Below, one piece after another: positions 26,604 to 43,235 of a stretch of 64,000 bases of DNA. The position numbers were made by a program, and so were the translations under genes. The stretch is from Theocolax elegans (lineage: Eukaryota > Arthropoda > Insecta > Hymenoptera > Cerocephalidae), in contig CM047426.1 in the NCBI GenBank assembly GCA_026168455.1, forward strand, positions 31,865,058 through 31,929,057, read 5' to 3'. The stretch's first letter is position 1, and each line of letters begins with the position of its first letter. A model generated the notes under the pieces. The model saw only the letters and a list, made by a program, of their open reading frames with translations. It was not told where the DNA came from and did not search any database.

Positions 26604-29054
26604 ACATATGTAAATGATATACATATATATATTTTTTAAATCACGTTACCTCTTCTTTCAAAAATGTGTTTCCTATTACTTCTTTCTTGCCAAATATTTT
26701 TTTTTTAAGTTTTTGAGATATTTGAGGAACAACACTTTTCTCTTCAATACATTGATATTCAGAATATTAGAAGTATATCTAAAATTTAACATCTGTAAAT
26801 ACATTTGAAATTTATTATTAGATATGTATATGCAAAATAATAATTCTGCATACTATAATTACAATTCTAATTATTATTATTATTATTATTATTTTATATA
26901 ATAATAAGCGAGCTATATTCGGTCGTGCGTTATAAATTTTTGTTCTCAGGCGCAGCCTGAGAACAGAAACTTGCGCGCGAAGCGCGCGGGGGGTTGGCGC
27001 GTGGTAGCGCGCATGGGGGCTCGGCCCTCCTAGTTTTTTATATTTTCATTCATTTTTATATTTTAAACTATTTTATAACTATTTTGGTACTTTGAAGTAA
27101 AAATAATGAGACTTAAGATTTAAAAAATAGTGTGTTTTATTTTACTCAAAAATCTCGGTTTCATTTCGCAAAATAAATACCTTTTTCGGAAGCATCAATA
27201 TGACATTAATATTTTTCTTGAAGTATAGTATCTCAAGCATGCATCCATTAATTTTTAGTTAAAAACATTAAAAATTACGCGACTTACAATTTTTTAAGTA
27301 AAAAAATTGATTTTTTCAGTTTTATTTTCTTATAATAATTTTTTTACTAACTTACCTTATAAATAACTACAAAACCAATTCGACATTGATAAATATATTC
27401 TAAACTAGATTAGATAATTTTTTTGTGCATTGATATTAGATACCGACTGCGCGAGGCTCGTTTAAACACACTGAGATTTTAAAGACCCACAGTGCCAGCT
27501 AGGGGTTAAAATTCAACAAAAAAGATAATCTATATGAGTGTCTTAAACCAAGAGTGTAATACACTATTTATTTAATTAATTAATAAAAAAAGTAACATTA
27601 AAATAACATATCACGTACTAGTTACAAGGGAAGTACTTGACCTCCGGAAAACGGGTCTTATTCTAACCTTGGCATGTCTTTTGTAATATAAAAATGTGAA
27701 GAAAGCCAAATTATCTCTTGCCAATGGCCACTTTTACGAAAGTTATTCGATAGCTAACAATATTTGAAATGAAAATTACCCTCACTTTGATTGCTTATAA
27801 CTCGAAAACGAATATTGATAGAAACTCAAACCAAAAACTAAAAGAAAATAGAGTTCAAGTAGATAAGATTATAAAAAAGAAGCTTAAATTCGCAACTTGG
27901 AACAAAGTTATAAAATAAAGAAGAAATTAAAGAAATTTTAGCCAAAATTTAATATAAAAAATTATTATTTCTTTTAGCCTAAAATTCTTTAATTTCTTAT
28001 TTTCTTCATAACTTTGCTCCAGGTTGAGAAATTTAAGCTTCTTTTTTTCAAACCATATCTACTTAAACTCAACTATCTATTAGTTTTTGGACTGAGTTCC
28101 TATCAATATTCGTTTTCGAGTTATAAGCAATCAAAATAAAAGTAATTTTCATTCCAAATATTATTAGATGTCGAATAACTTTCGTCAATGTGGCCATTGG
28201 CAAGCAATAACTTGGCTTTCTTCATATTTTTATATTACAAAAGATATCTCCAGGTAAGTATAAGATACGTTTCCCGGAGGTCAAGTACTTCCCTTATTAG
28301 ATAGTGTAATGTACTTAATAAAACAATTGCAGATTAATTAATATGTTTCTAGAGAGGTATTAAAGAAAGATTCGCAATTGCTAGGAATATGTAAGATACG
28401 TATAGAAAACGTGAAAAAAACTTAGATACCACCACTGTTCTATAATATACAAGAATACATCGCTAATGACGATTGAGCAAAGACTACATGAAATACACTA
28501 TTTGTTATCTACATTTTCATGTGAAGTATTAGTAACAATTGTAAATAGTAATATTAACTTACACGGTGAACAGAAATGAGTTGAACGCAATAAATCACAA
28601 TATTCAATAGACTGAAATAGACTGACCAAGCGCCTCATTACCAAGTCTTAGTTAGCGCCCATTGCGCGTATTCCGCATTCAACATCGAAAATATTCAATA
28701 TACAATCTCGACTCAACGGAGTCCGAACGCAGAACTACGAGATAGAAAGCAAGAGGTGCTTCAATTAAGAAGTAATCCAGCGCAATATCTAATAAAACAG
28801 CGGCTTATCAGTCGTGGTCCGGAGCTTTGCGTCCAGCAAAATCTCCCGCGACACTGGATTACCCAAGCTTTGCGCCAATCATTCGCCGGATTAACGTATC
28901 TCGGCTTGTGTAAACCTCACGTCCCGCATTCAGGAAAAGACCATTGCTATTCGAATTTGGGCTTTCCTCTCGTGCTTCTAGTCTTATCAACCCAAAAAGA
29001 GCTTTTATATCTTGTGCATTCTCCTCCTTCTCCCTCTTTCTCTTCCTCAACCTC

Positions 29055-29105
<51 letters not shown>

Positions 29106-32100
29106 TATATATAATTAATTGTTTCTAACTTTATTCATCCTCTCGCCAATTTAATTAAATAACTATAATTGCGTCGTTGATTTCGTCACCTCCGTGTTAG
29201 CGTCGCACCTACGTCCCTGAAGAGGATCAAGCCGGAGGCAACATAGAGACGCGACTACGACCAGATGCTCAGAAAATAAATAGTTGGTCGTGACGCGAGT
29301 TATTTATTTATTTAATTAGCTGATCAAATAATAATTACAATTATTTCGAGAAGCGGCTGACTGAGTAATGTGAGAGCCACGTTACAACCATTACCCTACA
29401 CTTGGTCACGTATTATAACATAGTTATTCATATTTAACGGGATGTCGGACCCAAGTTGATCTACACCTTTCAACATAAGAATTATGTTGGAAATATCGAA
29501 TTAAAAATCTGAAAAAATTCATATGGGTAGTTTAAAACAAAAGCCAGGGCATGGCGTTTTGATTTTTTAAGAAAAAATAAATTTGTTAATAAAAAATGAA
29601 TAAACAATTTTTGGTCGGTAATTATTGGTCTAAAAAGGCATGAATTTTCAACACAAAAATCAGAATTAAATTACAAATTTAAAATTCTGAAGAAATTTCA
29701 ATATATTATTTAAAATATGCCTAAGGGCACGTTCAGGTCTTTTTAAAAAATTTATTTTTTTGTTTATAAAAAAGTATTAAAAATGACTATTTTTTGAGTC
29801 CGACATCCCCTTAATATAATTTAACTGCAAAAGTATTTATTTTCATATTGATAAGTAAATTATCTGCCCGAACAATAGTGACATTGCAAAAATTTAAGTA
29901 TTTATGCTTTCTAGTGAGAAATATACCGGTTATACAAAAGCTTGGTTAAAATCTGTCCTACTGGATTTTAGCTTACTTGGTTGCTGAGTACAATTTAATC
30001 TTGTCTAGTACTCATCAAATTTCGTAAAAGTGTTCATCAAACTCCACGTTGAACAAAACATATCATCTAGATTATTCATATAGCACTCCTTAATTTATCT
30101 GGGTATATTATTTTACAAAAGAGCATTGCAATATTAGTTTATGAGTTATAAGTGATCAAAGTCAAGATTTTTTTCAGCGAAATTCTTATTATTTGCTTGT
30201 GTCTATCGTAAGAAAGGGCATTAGAATCTATAACTCCGGCTTTATTCATATTCTGATAGTAGTAAACATATCCTACAGTTTGGTAAGGATCCGTTTCCCA
30301 AAGGTTGTGGACTCTCCTTGTCAGTGTATGCAATCGTGTACAAATGGATACTTTTTATCAAGATGCGGTAATACAATTATAAATGAAATTGTAGTAACAA
30401 GAAGCGAATCGGTCGTTATTCTTATACAGCCCTTGGTTTGGACATTCTTAAAGATAGTACTCGGTTGATCTTACTCTTCTTCCTTTCTTTCCCCCTGGTT
30501 GAAAACAAACACATTGGTTCGATATACACACGTGTAGTTTTTCAGAGACTCCCTCTTTAATCCCGCGAAAGTTGTTCCGAGCGCAGAAGCTGCACTTTCC
30601 AAACAAATACGCATGCCTAGTCGTCCAGCAAACTTTTTAAACTACGTGAAATTCGCGAGGTTCACTGTTAACGGCTACAAAATAATAGTCTCGAATGTTG
30701 GGAAGTCCTTATAAGTATAACTGTTGGCATAATGTCTCCGATGTACCGAGCGGCTTGCTCTTTAAATCAGCGCCGTAAAAACACGCCAGGTCTCGAGCTT
30801 GCCGCGATAAAAACTTGAGTAAGAAATCAACGAGTGACTTCCGTATACTCGATAGGTTTAATAGGTGAACCGGACGTTGTCGCGATCAACCCACACATTT
30901 ACGACGAAGAACCAAATCGTTTCAAAAGGAATTTTTCGTGAGATATCGTCATACGTATAATAATATACAGCTATAACTGCACTATTTACGAGTTTTAATG
31001 ACTTTTTAAAGTTTTTACTACTAATACTAAAAAAAAGTGATATTTATCAATAACGATAAAGTAAGTATTATTGTATTGCAGCTTCATACGATGTAACAAG
31101 TTTTATCTCTATAATTAAAACCAATATGTTGCTTTATCGAACAGCTCGTTGATTTAAACAAGCTATATAATATTATTCATTTTTTTAAAATTATTTCTTC
31201 ACATCCTCATAAGGTCTGCACATTGTGCATTAGTTATATTACCCTTAAATCAAAAATACCAATTTTGATTGAGGCTTAAATTTGATCATGTCTGCGGAGA
31301 AACATCTGGGTGTGCTTGAAACGAGCACGTTCACACGTATGCAACAGTGTCAATCGAGTCTCCCGCATCCATTTTGCGAGTATGGAAAAATATTCTACCG
31401 CGTTACCCCTACCCTCCACCTAAAATCTAAGGGTCATTGACCCGTGGAGTTTTCCATCTGACTGGCGTTCACCTTTTGCGATAACGGCAGCTATCGCTGT
31501 ATTCTCTCTCTCTCTCTCTCTCTCTCACTCTCTCTCTCTCTCTATCCATCTCGTTTTTCTCAATGCAGATACACGCTCACGTCAATAATTCGAATTATTT
31601 ATTGAATTTCATGCAGAAGACTCTGATGTTTATAAAGTCAAGTTGAGAAAACAGAAGCATCTTTATAGCAATAAATATAAAAATTGGATTTGTGAAACAA
31701 TAACACTTCAAATAAGGAAATAAACACTCTAGAGAAACATTAGTTAATACTTATTATTAATTTGACAGATCAATATCTCAAGTCATGAACCATGTTTATA
31801 AAGTAATGAAAACAAGAATTATTTTTAAGTATGAAATTGCTATTTTAAATAGAAATAGAAATTTTATGTAATAAAAATTTCTTTTCATTGTTTATTATCA
31901 TCATTTATTAGAATGAAATGATCTGTCCCAAAAAGTTTGTCAATTTATAAGGGATTTTCAACCTTATAAAAATGTCTTTCATCGAGTAATTCAAAACCAA
32001 AAACACAAGCGATTAAAAATACATTATATACATTATCAACAAACTGATTTAGATTAATAATCGAATGACTGATTCGGTATGATAAGGAATCCAAAATTTA

Positions 32101-35100
32101 GAATAAATTTTTGGAAACCAAACTGAAACAAATTCGAAATTATGCTGATTATATTAAATGTAAGATTACAGTAGAAAAAATGTGTTATACTACTAGCAAT
32201 TAATGGACTATTATTCACACCCACTACCTAACAATGTAACCATTTTAAATAGATTGATTTTTACAAAGGAAGAGTTTACATAAATAAGCACAATTTAATA
32301 TCAAACCGTGGATAATACAGACATTAAATATTCTAATAAATAAGAATTAATGCTATACCTCAATAGCAGAAGGATGTGTATTATTAATTATAATAAAAAA
32401 TAAAGTATTAACAATGTAGTTATTAATATCTTTTAATAATTTTTAATGATTTTAAAAAGAGCCATTAGAGGGAGCAAGAGCCTTTTGACAACAGCGACAC
32501 TCAAGAGACTCAACGTTCTTAAACCATGTCTGGTGAGTCACGGCAAATTTGTTTCCTTGTCATGAAAATGTTCTGAAAGAAGTGTAGGAAAAGGAAAAAA
32601 GAAAAAACTTTTGAGAGGAAGAGAGGTATGGACAGACTAGGAAAGCCCAGTAGAAGTGTTGCCGGCAATCATGAGCGGCGACCAATCAGCGGCCCTTGTG
32701 TTTCGGTTGGCTGTCGTCGCCAGAAATAATAAAAGACTCGAGCGAGAGACGCCGTGGCAAAAAAAATAAGAAGAGAGACACTGACGAAAGAGCAGCAACG
32801 CAGTACCAATAGGCTCCTTGGGCATTTTTAAAAAGGCTTGGCAGAGTACGATCGACATTCATTAGTTTCGAAGAGGTTGAATGTGTCCTATTCTCACTTG
32901 AAATTGTTCTTCTGTTTTTTATCCGTGCCTATCCTGTCTCTTGTCTTTACCATCATTTTGTAGTAATTTACTTATTTTCTTTCTCTCGGCGAAATATACG
33001 CACGTGCACTCAATGATACTTTTGATTAATTTAGTCCCGCGGTGATTGATGTGCCGTGCCAATTTTGTGATCGACTTTTCAAAAAGAATTTCAAGGAGCA
33101 TTGCCAAATCGGCCTTTTCACGGTTGATCACTCTGTGCCTTCGCGCACAGGTGCACGCCACATGTCTATACAGAGATTCGCAGTTCAATCGATTAACCAC
33201 ACTTATATTAATATTCTTAATGCATATAAGTGGTCTTCGTATCGGCAGTTATGCCATTTAATTAAATTAATTGAATACGAATGTGAAAGTTACGAAGAAT
33301 AAAGTTTATGTATACAAAATGTTTATTTTTATATGTTATCACGATATTTTTTATTAGTATTGCATATATAGATTCATATTCAAATGTATATTATTAACTG
33401 CAAATATCTGTTATTTATATTTGTACTATTTTGATGGCTTAGTAACTTTTAAATATATTGCGATTATCGTAACCCTAAAAGAATCAAAATTCTCTATACA
33501 TTTGGATGGAACCCAAAAACGTCATGTGACTTGGCTGCATCGTCAGCTTACTGTCGCATCATTTTTTTCTGTACTGCACCTTTTATGTCTTAATATTTTT
33601 TCCTTCTGCATTTTACACAATCGTTTTCGAAGCAAAGCAATCAGCACATCAACGGACGAGTGCGTTTTGGTAAATTGGTATTACAATAAAACGAAAATAA
33701 TATACATGTTTGTAAAAATAACTAGAATATATAAATAAAACATCTAAAAAGTTACTTTTTACAACGAAGATTTCTTCAAGAAAAGCATCGAGGCAGAGAA
33801 AAAAGACTATAGGGAAGCGAACACGGGAAAGTAAGAGATGGAGGTATAGAAGTCGATATAACTTAATTATTCCTGGGACGGTTGGTGTGCGGGTGTCACT
33901 TTGCTGGAATCTTGCGCATCCGAGTGTGCAAGAGAACTTCGTTACCAGACACTGTCTAGCTAGTAGTACACCATTGGTTCCGTCATCCTGTCACCAAAAA
34001 ATCAAACTTTTCGTCATTCGCGATGGTTGATGACTTAGATATCTGATAATACCCGTCAACCATCTACTTTCATTAACATATCGTCTCAATTATCAGCATA
34101 TTATCAATATTGTTATAGTTATTTAATTTGTATATACTTGGTATACTTAATCCCTCGTTGACTTTTTACATTATGCATCAATGCGTCATTATATATAGAG
34201 ATTGAAGAATCACATTCTATGTCACTGATAATCGATAAACCAGATATTTTATTAAAGATTAAATATAGTTTATAATAACATTATTTATTAAATTAACATG
34301 ACGAATTTTATTTATTTTTATAATAATATTTGATGCGTTATTAATGATAGTTCATTAAAAATAATAGATAAATACTCTATCAAACTATATATAAAATATA
34401 GTGTTTCCAAAATATGCTTATACAGCGTTTTTGTAAAATATCTAATACTTTTGAGTTCCTATAAATAAAACTTGGTTATCATTTAAGAAGTTGCAATAGA
34501 AGTACAAAAAAAGCAAGTAGAGAAAAGTAAATTCAACGCGATAGAATATGAGGACGAATCGAGGTGGCGTGAGTGTATAGCAAGGTAAAGAAATATAATG
34601 GGAAAGTGTAAAAGGAAGAGAAAGCGAGAGACGGCGTAATTCGCGAAATGGGGGTTGAACCGGGTAGAGAGACATCTGCCTGCACGACAGATTACACGGA
34701 CATAACAGGTGACCCAATTAAAATGCGTCGCTAGCATTTCTACTAGATGACGTCTATGCTAACGTAAAAGTAAGATAGAAAAGAGAATGTACAAGGTTTC
34801 GAAGCTGATCCGCTTCCCAAAATTACGTCGGACGAGACAGAGAAATAGCAACGAGAGAAAACTATCTACAATCATAGGAACTGAATATACAAGCGCGTTA
34901 ACATCAGTCTATGAGGAATCTTTAACCTAGGGACTAAAAAGTATTATTAACTATTATTAACTACAATAATCAAAATACATTTATTAATACTTGAACTGAG
35001 AGAAGAATTTTTTATAGTTAATAAATATATTTATTTGAAAAATAAAGCACACAATATATTTATAATCATTTTAACGCTTTAATAATTAATAAAGATTTTA

Positions 35101-38100
35101 TGTAATAAAATTGATATACGTTTAAAAGTAACAAATTTGTTTTCGTTGAAAATAAATATATACTATAGAAAGAAAAATGGTTTGTTAATAGTTAACAAAT
35201 CTCGTTTGAAAACGATGATGCAGACTTCATTATAAATAAACGATTTGGTCGCGTGGTGGGGCTTGGCCCGTGATTTTCAGGTTACCTTAAATACACGACT
35301 AGAAAATAAAATATTTATTTTGGCAATATAAGTGGTATACCAAATAAAATTTTAATTCATGTCATTGTATTAAATCAAGTTAGTTATTTGAAAGTTAGTG
35401 GTACCTTGGCCCTTGTACAAAAAAAATAACATTGTAAATGTTAATGCAGATAACGATCCTATTTTTGTCATAACACTCTCAATTTTAAAAAATAGTGATG
35501 ATTTTTTTTCACTACAAAGAATAAACGCATACGAAGTAATGCTGCAAAGACTAGCAAAATGTAAATTGTTGAAGTATAACTTTAAAAAATGATTACGTCT
35601 TATGAGTTCGCATTAAACTTCAGATGGAAAATATGTTATATATAAGCGAGATATACATATAAATAAATGAAATAATAAATTGAATGAAATTTCATGTTCA
35701 AATATATAACATTCTTAATAATAATAATAATAATATTAATTATGTCAATTAGCAATTATACTGATATATTGTTTTATAACATAATAAATATTAATTATAG
35801 GTTATTAAAACGCTTTTTATTATCGATCACATTTCAAATCAATTTGAAATTGTTCTGAGGAACAACATTTAGTAATTATTATATTTCTTCATATTCGCAT
35901 CAAGTTTGCAAATTTGTTAACTGTTAATGAACGACTATTTAGCACAACATAACCCATATGGTTTACCATAATAGCCGCATATATAATTTTCTTATTTGGC
36001 CATATTCAAAATTAGATTTGTTAATAGCTAAGATATTTTTAATAGTAAATAAATTCCTCTCTCAGTGTGGATTTCATAAATATTAATTATATGCATTAAA
36101 TATGTTTTTTTTAATATCAATATACCAATACCAATTTATTGGCAATTTATTGGCAGAGACTGTACAAAAAGAGATTGAAAATAGCGGCCAGATATCGGGA
36201 CATCTATGCATAGATGATTTTTATTTTATAATTTAAAACATGATATATCGAAATTATTCTTTTGAATTTTTCAGTCAGGTATTAAATTCTCCATTCTCGT
36301 TATATCTTACTAACTGTCTCATCAGCAATATTAATGAACTAGTACGTACATATATACCTATAACTAATAAGATGCATCCTAATGTGTGTCCACATGTACG
36401 CGCGAATATATTATTCATTGTGAGAGAAAGGAATATTTGAGACAAATGAATGGGTATTAACTATTAATACTTCCATAATACAAAAATTTCTTATATGTAT
36501 GCAAAATTCATGGTGACTTAATAGTTAATATTCATTTGTCGCAAATATACATTTCTCCCAATACAATTTGTTTAAAAATTTAAGAAATATTTTCAATCGT
36601 TATGAAAAAATTATTAATTGTTAATATTGAACAATTTTCCTTCAAATTTAACCCATCAGACTTGTCACCTTAACTTTTAGAAAAATTATTTACTAAAGGA
36701 ACTTGTGTCATTTTTACCTAAATTTTTTGCCGCGTGCATATTTACAATTTGTTCTCATCAGCAAGATTCGAGAAGAGGTTTTCTATTGTGCCCAGCTCAT
36801 TCATAATACGATTTTTGTTAGCCATTACGAAAGTTTCTTTGAATAATTAAAGACTGCGTAACTTTTACACATAATTCCTGAAAATATTGTACCTAACATG
36901 CTTCTACGGTAGTCTACTATTAGTACATTTACTTTGTTACTTAGCTATACAAGAATTATCTAAGCAAATATACTTGGATTAGCAATTCAGTATAATTTAA
37001 TTTGTTTTATTTTCTCGTGTCTTTTTTCTCATGTTTTACATAAAATAAGAAAATTAATAACTTACATTTTTATTTGATTCATGTAAAATATTTCATGACA
37101 AAGTATAGTGATTGTTCACAATATTAAAGTGGTACTGTACAAATTTTATGATTATAGGTATTCTAACTACTTTATTCAGTAACACGTAGGAACAGTCAAG
37201 AAGAAAGAGAGAAAGAGGGAGTCACAAAGTTAAGAAAACGCGAAAGCTTAACCAGCAAAAAGGAAGAAGAGAAATATAGATTAAAGGTGGGAGGTAAAGT
37301 GAGTGAGCGAGAGAGGGCCAAAGAGAGAGAGAAAGAGAGAGAGAGAGCGCAATATAAGGTATACGGCCTCTAAGGTCATAAAAATTTTATGATGTCAGGA
37401 TTATCCGTCATCCTCGGATACACGACATCGCCTGCCAAGATGGCGGAACATTTTCGCACGCGAAACGCGTGACTATACGACCGCAGGCAGCTTTTATTTT
37501 TTCTCTTTCGCTCTCGCTTTTCTCTACCGTATTACTATGTTCAAGAGGTTTGCGGCTTACTTTCTTAAATTCGTCACTTAATGCACTGACCGCTGAACCT
37601 GTAAATCAATATAAATGGAATTTTTTATTTCTCAGTTGCTGTACGAATGGTTTTTCAATTCGGTATCTGTTTGTAATAAGTAAGTATAGTAGATTATGCA
37701 ACAAGGGGCGAAAATAGAAGATTTTTTACGAAGGTGCGTTTACTGCACGAGCAATGGAAGGACAGTAGTCACGCTACGGAAACATTTTCTCGCAAGAGCA
37801 ATAATCACTCGAGGGATAAATCTACTGTCGCTACGCATTGCATATAGCTTATTTCACATTCAACTGTCGACATTTTATAACCGATATGCTTTTCAAATTT
37901 TATACCTCGCATGTATACCCAGCCATATTTGATATTTCTTAAATTTTACTTGCGTCCCGCTAATTTTACTTTCTCCCCACAAAAGACTCGATCTTCAGGG
38001 TCAAAAATTGGCAATTTACGTCAAGTGTAATAAAGCATACTAATATTAAGGTATGGAAAGGTATCGTATCACTCTCTTTATATTTAATGTAAATAATTTA

Positions 38101-41100
38101 ATTAATTTTTGTAGGAAAAGTTGCTACTTATGTATAAAATGAAATATATACAATTCTGAAAATTACTTTTACAAAAATATTGAAAATTTATTTTCGGAAA
38201 GTAACTACTCTTTATTTTGAAAAGGCCGTTGAACAACTGTCAACTTAAAAATCTTAATATTTTAGTAGTAATACCTAGTTAAGTCAGACAAACGTAACTT
38301 TAATTTATAAGGTCAGATATAGTATCTATGTAAAAAGTAAGTATTGTAGAAACATTTGAATTTGTTTCTTAATTAAATATTATTTAAACAATCGTTTTGC
38401 CATAAAATCAGAAAATACTGTATATACGTTTAAAAGTCTGACACGATATTATTTTAATATTGAATGTATAAATTTAATATTATAAAGCGATCGTATGTTT
38501 TTTTAACCCAATTAAAATTAATAATAATTATCTCTAATATTGATAAAATGAAAGTGCTTAAAGATTGAAGTCGAGCACACTCTAACGGGCATTGCGCAAG
38601 AGTACTGGAACGATCGATAATGTAGAACCAGTTTTGAAAGTAAGCATGTCTAGCAAAAAAATTTAACAAAAAATTAAGCAAAATCAACTCAACTGTTAGT
38701 AAATTAAAGTTTATTAAGTATATTATTTTTACAAATAAAATAATTTCACTTAAAAAAAAATATTTAAATATATTTGCCAAGTTTAATGTATATAATGTTA
38801 TTGAACAACAAAATTTATCATTATTTCAATAGATTTCTTTATTAAAATTTAGTAAAACATATCCACTTTTACATAATTAATTTTATATAGTTAATGTACA
38901 TGATTGATTTTATAGTTCGATGTTTTTTTTATAAAATACATAAGTACGTAAAAGACATTAAAATGAAATTTGAAATTTAATCGATACAACTAATTAATAA
39001 AACATATGTTCTTATTGGTTTTTCATATTGATTTTAAGTAAATTTTGTACTATAAGAAGTACATTAATATTGTTGTAAAACCCACCCTGACATCTAAATA
39101 TAATATTGAATAAAAAAAGCGCATCAAATGTGCATTCAAATATACCTTTGCTTCTGCATTCAAAAGTCATCGAAGTGCACGCATTCCTTTGTGACGTTCC
39201 AACGTCGTCCGATTCAAGGCTCTCATTGGATACGGGCTATCGAGCAAACCGGAGAACTTTGGTCCGCACAAGGGAAATGAAACAATACGGAATACCTTAT
39301 ACGGCTTGAAAAAAGTTCAATTGTATTTAGCATTACTCCGATTTTCTGGCCAACGCTCTACAATCTTCCTTCTTACATTCTCTTGTATACAATCCTGTTA
39401 CGTATGTGCACCTTCGACCCTTTTTAATTTTATTTCGCATATATGGGAATGTTTCTGTATTAAATAGCACAATCCTTCTTTTAAGGACAGGAAGAAATTT
39501 CTATTTGGGCAACAAGCCCATCATGGATTTGCAAATGTATCTACATTTATGCGAAGGCGAATAATTGATCTTAATTGATTTTGCATTTCTTGTAACAATC
39601 AAACAAAAATATTAAAAAATCTATCATTTAAAAGTGAACTATTTATTGAAATGTCTTATAGATAGGTTACCAAAGTAATACGAGAAAAAAAAATTACTAA
39701 GTGATGATTTTGTTTGTGTCAGATAATAGATGTAAATTTGATTATACCACAATTATAATTTTATTATTGTTTTAGATATTTAAAATTAACAAAATAAAAA
39801 AAAGGCTTACAAGGAGAGTGTCACATCTCCGGGAAACAGATCTTTACCAAATTCCAGGATATGTATACTACTATTGCTCTCTTTTTTACGATAGATATAA
39901 GTAAATAACGAAAAATTTCGCTACAAAAGCCCTTGAATTTGGTCTTAAATTATGGAAAAAAGAAAAATAAGAAGTCGATGTGGCCTAAAAAATCAGTTAA
40001 TTTTTTAATTTAAATTTGTCATCAAAATATCATGTTTGTTTTTTTCATAACTTTAGAATAATTAAGATATATGAGCTTCTTGTTTTAAACAAAATCTACT
40101 CGATCTCAACTTTCTTTCGAACTTAGGTTTAATTATTTATTTGTTTGTTTTCAAGAAATAAGCGACCGAAGCCGGATATTTTTTTGGCGAAATTTTTCGT
40201 CATAATATATCTTAAATTTTTGTAAAGATCCATTTCCTGAAGAAGTAACACTCTCCTTGTTAGTAAAAGTTATTTACCATCACAAATAATTATCAGATAC
40301 GTTGAAAACATGGCATCATCGCATACAATAATTGGTCGAACAAGCTAATTCAAATTTACTAAACGTTATATCCTATAATAGAAATAAAAACTCTTAATAA
40401 TTTATATTGAAAATATGGTATTTATATGGAAATCACGAGCTTGACAAGTTTTAACATGTTTTAAATATTTCCTTATCTTAATTAAAAAACACAAATTTAT
40501 TTCAACTTATAAGGAGAGGACCAACCCTGCGGGGATCTATACCAGACTCTAGGATATAAATAAAGCCCGAGTTATAGATTCTAATGCCCATTTTCACGAT
40601 AGATACTAGCAAATAATTAAACATCTCATCGAAAAAACCCTTGACTTTGATCGCTTGTAACTCAGAAACAAATAAATATATGCTTCCAAATTCAAATCCA
40701 GAAGAAAACTGAGATCGAGTGGATTTAATTTAAAAGAAGGATGCTATAATATCTAGATTTGGTTGAAAAAGTTATGAAAAAAATAAGATTTAGCGACATT
40801 TATTTCTTTTTAAATCCAATCTACTTGATCTCAGCTTTCTTTTGGATTTAAGCCCATATTTATTTTTTCCGAGTTATAAACGATAAAAGTCGGGGATTTT
40901 TTGTCGAAATTTTTCGTTATTTGCTTATATGTACCGTAAGAAAGGCCATTAGAATCTATAACTCCGGCTTTATTCGTATTTTTATAGTAGAAAGAATATC
41001 CTAGAATTTCGTAAAGATTCGCTTCCCACAGGGTTGGTCCTTTCCTTGTTCGTGAAACAGTCTGATAAAATTTTAGATTCATAATCATTATATTACTTCA

Positions 41101-41591
41101 CGAGTTGTTAGAAAACTACCTTAATATTCTTAATTTTCTTTATTTACTACGCACTCTATTACTAGACAATTTCGTTAACAAAAAGAATACCTAATCTTTC
41201 TAATATTTTCTGTTTTACAACATTTTGAACTACAAGTACCTAAGGTAAAGTAAAATGTTTTAGTACAAACAGTACTCTGTACTTCTTCTATAATAAAACA
41301 ATTAATCTGAATAGAAAATCCTTTTTTCTCATTCTCAAAATTTTTAAATTCAGACAATTTACAAGATTAACTTAATTCTTTCAAAAGATAAAATTTAACA
41401 GTATGTTATTATCATTATCCTGTTTTAGATTGGTATCTAAATATAACAAATAATAAAGATAAATTTGCAGTGTTTGTACAATTTTGCATTTTCAATAACA
41501 TTTGTTATGTATGAAGGAGAACGAGATTGCAGAAACTCAAGTTTAATGAAAACAATACCAGTCTACTCAGCCCCCCCCCGCTCTCAGTCTG

Positions 41592-41628
<37 letters not shown>

Positions 41629-43186
41629 TTCAGCTGCATAAATATCCAAACATCCTAAATCTGAGATCCGCAATAAGCCTCATAGAATCGCGAACTTAAT
41701 CCCCGCGTTTGTCTCTACTATAATCTCCCTCCCGCACTTATACCATCCATGTATATACATATACACATAGACACATATACGCGTCTATACATTCCCAAGA
41801 GGCGCTTGCCTAATAAAGCGCCATAATTAAAAGTTAATTCAGCAGGGCGCAGACGACGACGATGGGAGCGACGATCCCGCGGGCGACTCGCAGTAATTGA
41901 GGCATTATTTTTCGATTAAACGTAACGGAGGCCAACGCTTCCCTCTTCACCTCTTCCACGGCGCGACCAAGAGCGCAAGGTATATATCCACGCGTAGGCG
42001 CAAGAACGGGCGCCGTGATGGGATTTAAATTAGCGTGAGAGCGCGATGCAGCATCTGTCGCCTTCTTCCATTAAATGTCACTCCGCTGATGCTCTCTCTC
42101 TCTCTCTCTCTCTCTCGTCTAATGCACACGCACACGCACACTCACACTCGAACATATACACATGCATTTATGTATACATACATACCCAAATGCATGAGAC
42201 ACATACTTCACTCGTCAAGCCTAAGACATTTTTTGCGCATTTGATACGAAATAGAGCGAATGTACATCGAAAAGTTTATTGCAAACGAATACAAAATAGC
42301 GTAAAACGGTAATAAGAAAATAATCGTCATAAGCGTACATTAGTCTGTTCTGCGATATCCTCCAAGCCATTTTCCGATTGAGGAGTACTGATTTACTAAA
42401 ATTCATGTTTTATATTAAAATTTAACGAGAAAATATTGTCCTTTGTAATAAAACAATCTAAAATTGTGCAAAACTATAAGGTAATCTATGGAGTAGCTCG
42501 TAAGATAAATTTTTTTAAATATGTAAAATGCTCTGCACTTATATTTAAAATCGTTTAAAAGAATTATTCCACTAATCGCGCTGAAACTTTGCACAATTGT
42601 AATTTACATTATTTCAAAGGTCAATGTTTTCACATTTCTCCTTAAATTTGAATAAATCTATTAATTTTTGTAAAGACAGTGTTTCTTATAGTCAATTGTA
42701 AGCGCGGGATATTTGAATTACTACTTGTATTTAACATCCCCTTAACGCAACAACTAAAATATTCTTAAGGGGAGTCCGTACACAAAGTTTCAGAAAAACG
42801 TCACCTCGAGTGGTGGCGCTGAAGTCAGGTGGGATAATGTTATAGAAACTACCGATAATTGTAAATTATAAAAATACGAAGCTCTCAATCCATAAATATT
42901 GAGCTGAGCGCCATAGCCATTCAAACGGGGAACATTTTTTAGTCGGATATGAATCCGAAAAATTATTATTGAAGTCGTAAAGTGAGAAGTACGATTTGAC
43001 AGGTACGAAACCTGTGTTCTGTTATCGACGCCATTGCGGAATGCTTGGTTGCGCAATTACATCAGCTGCCTAGAGATGGCGCTCGTTTATTTGATTTGCG
43101 TCAAAAATATTATTATGTATTCGTTCAAATGAAATAATATACTTTTTTTACTTCTCTATAAAAGACTTCTCTATACTTATGTGGCG

Positions 43187-43235
<49 letters not shown>
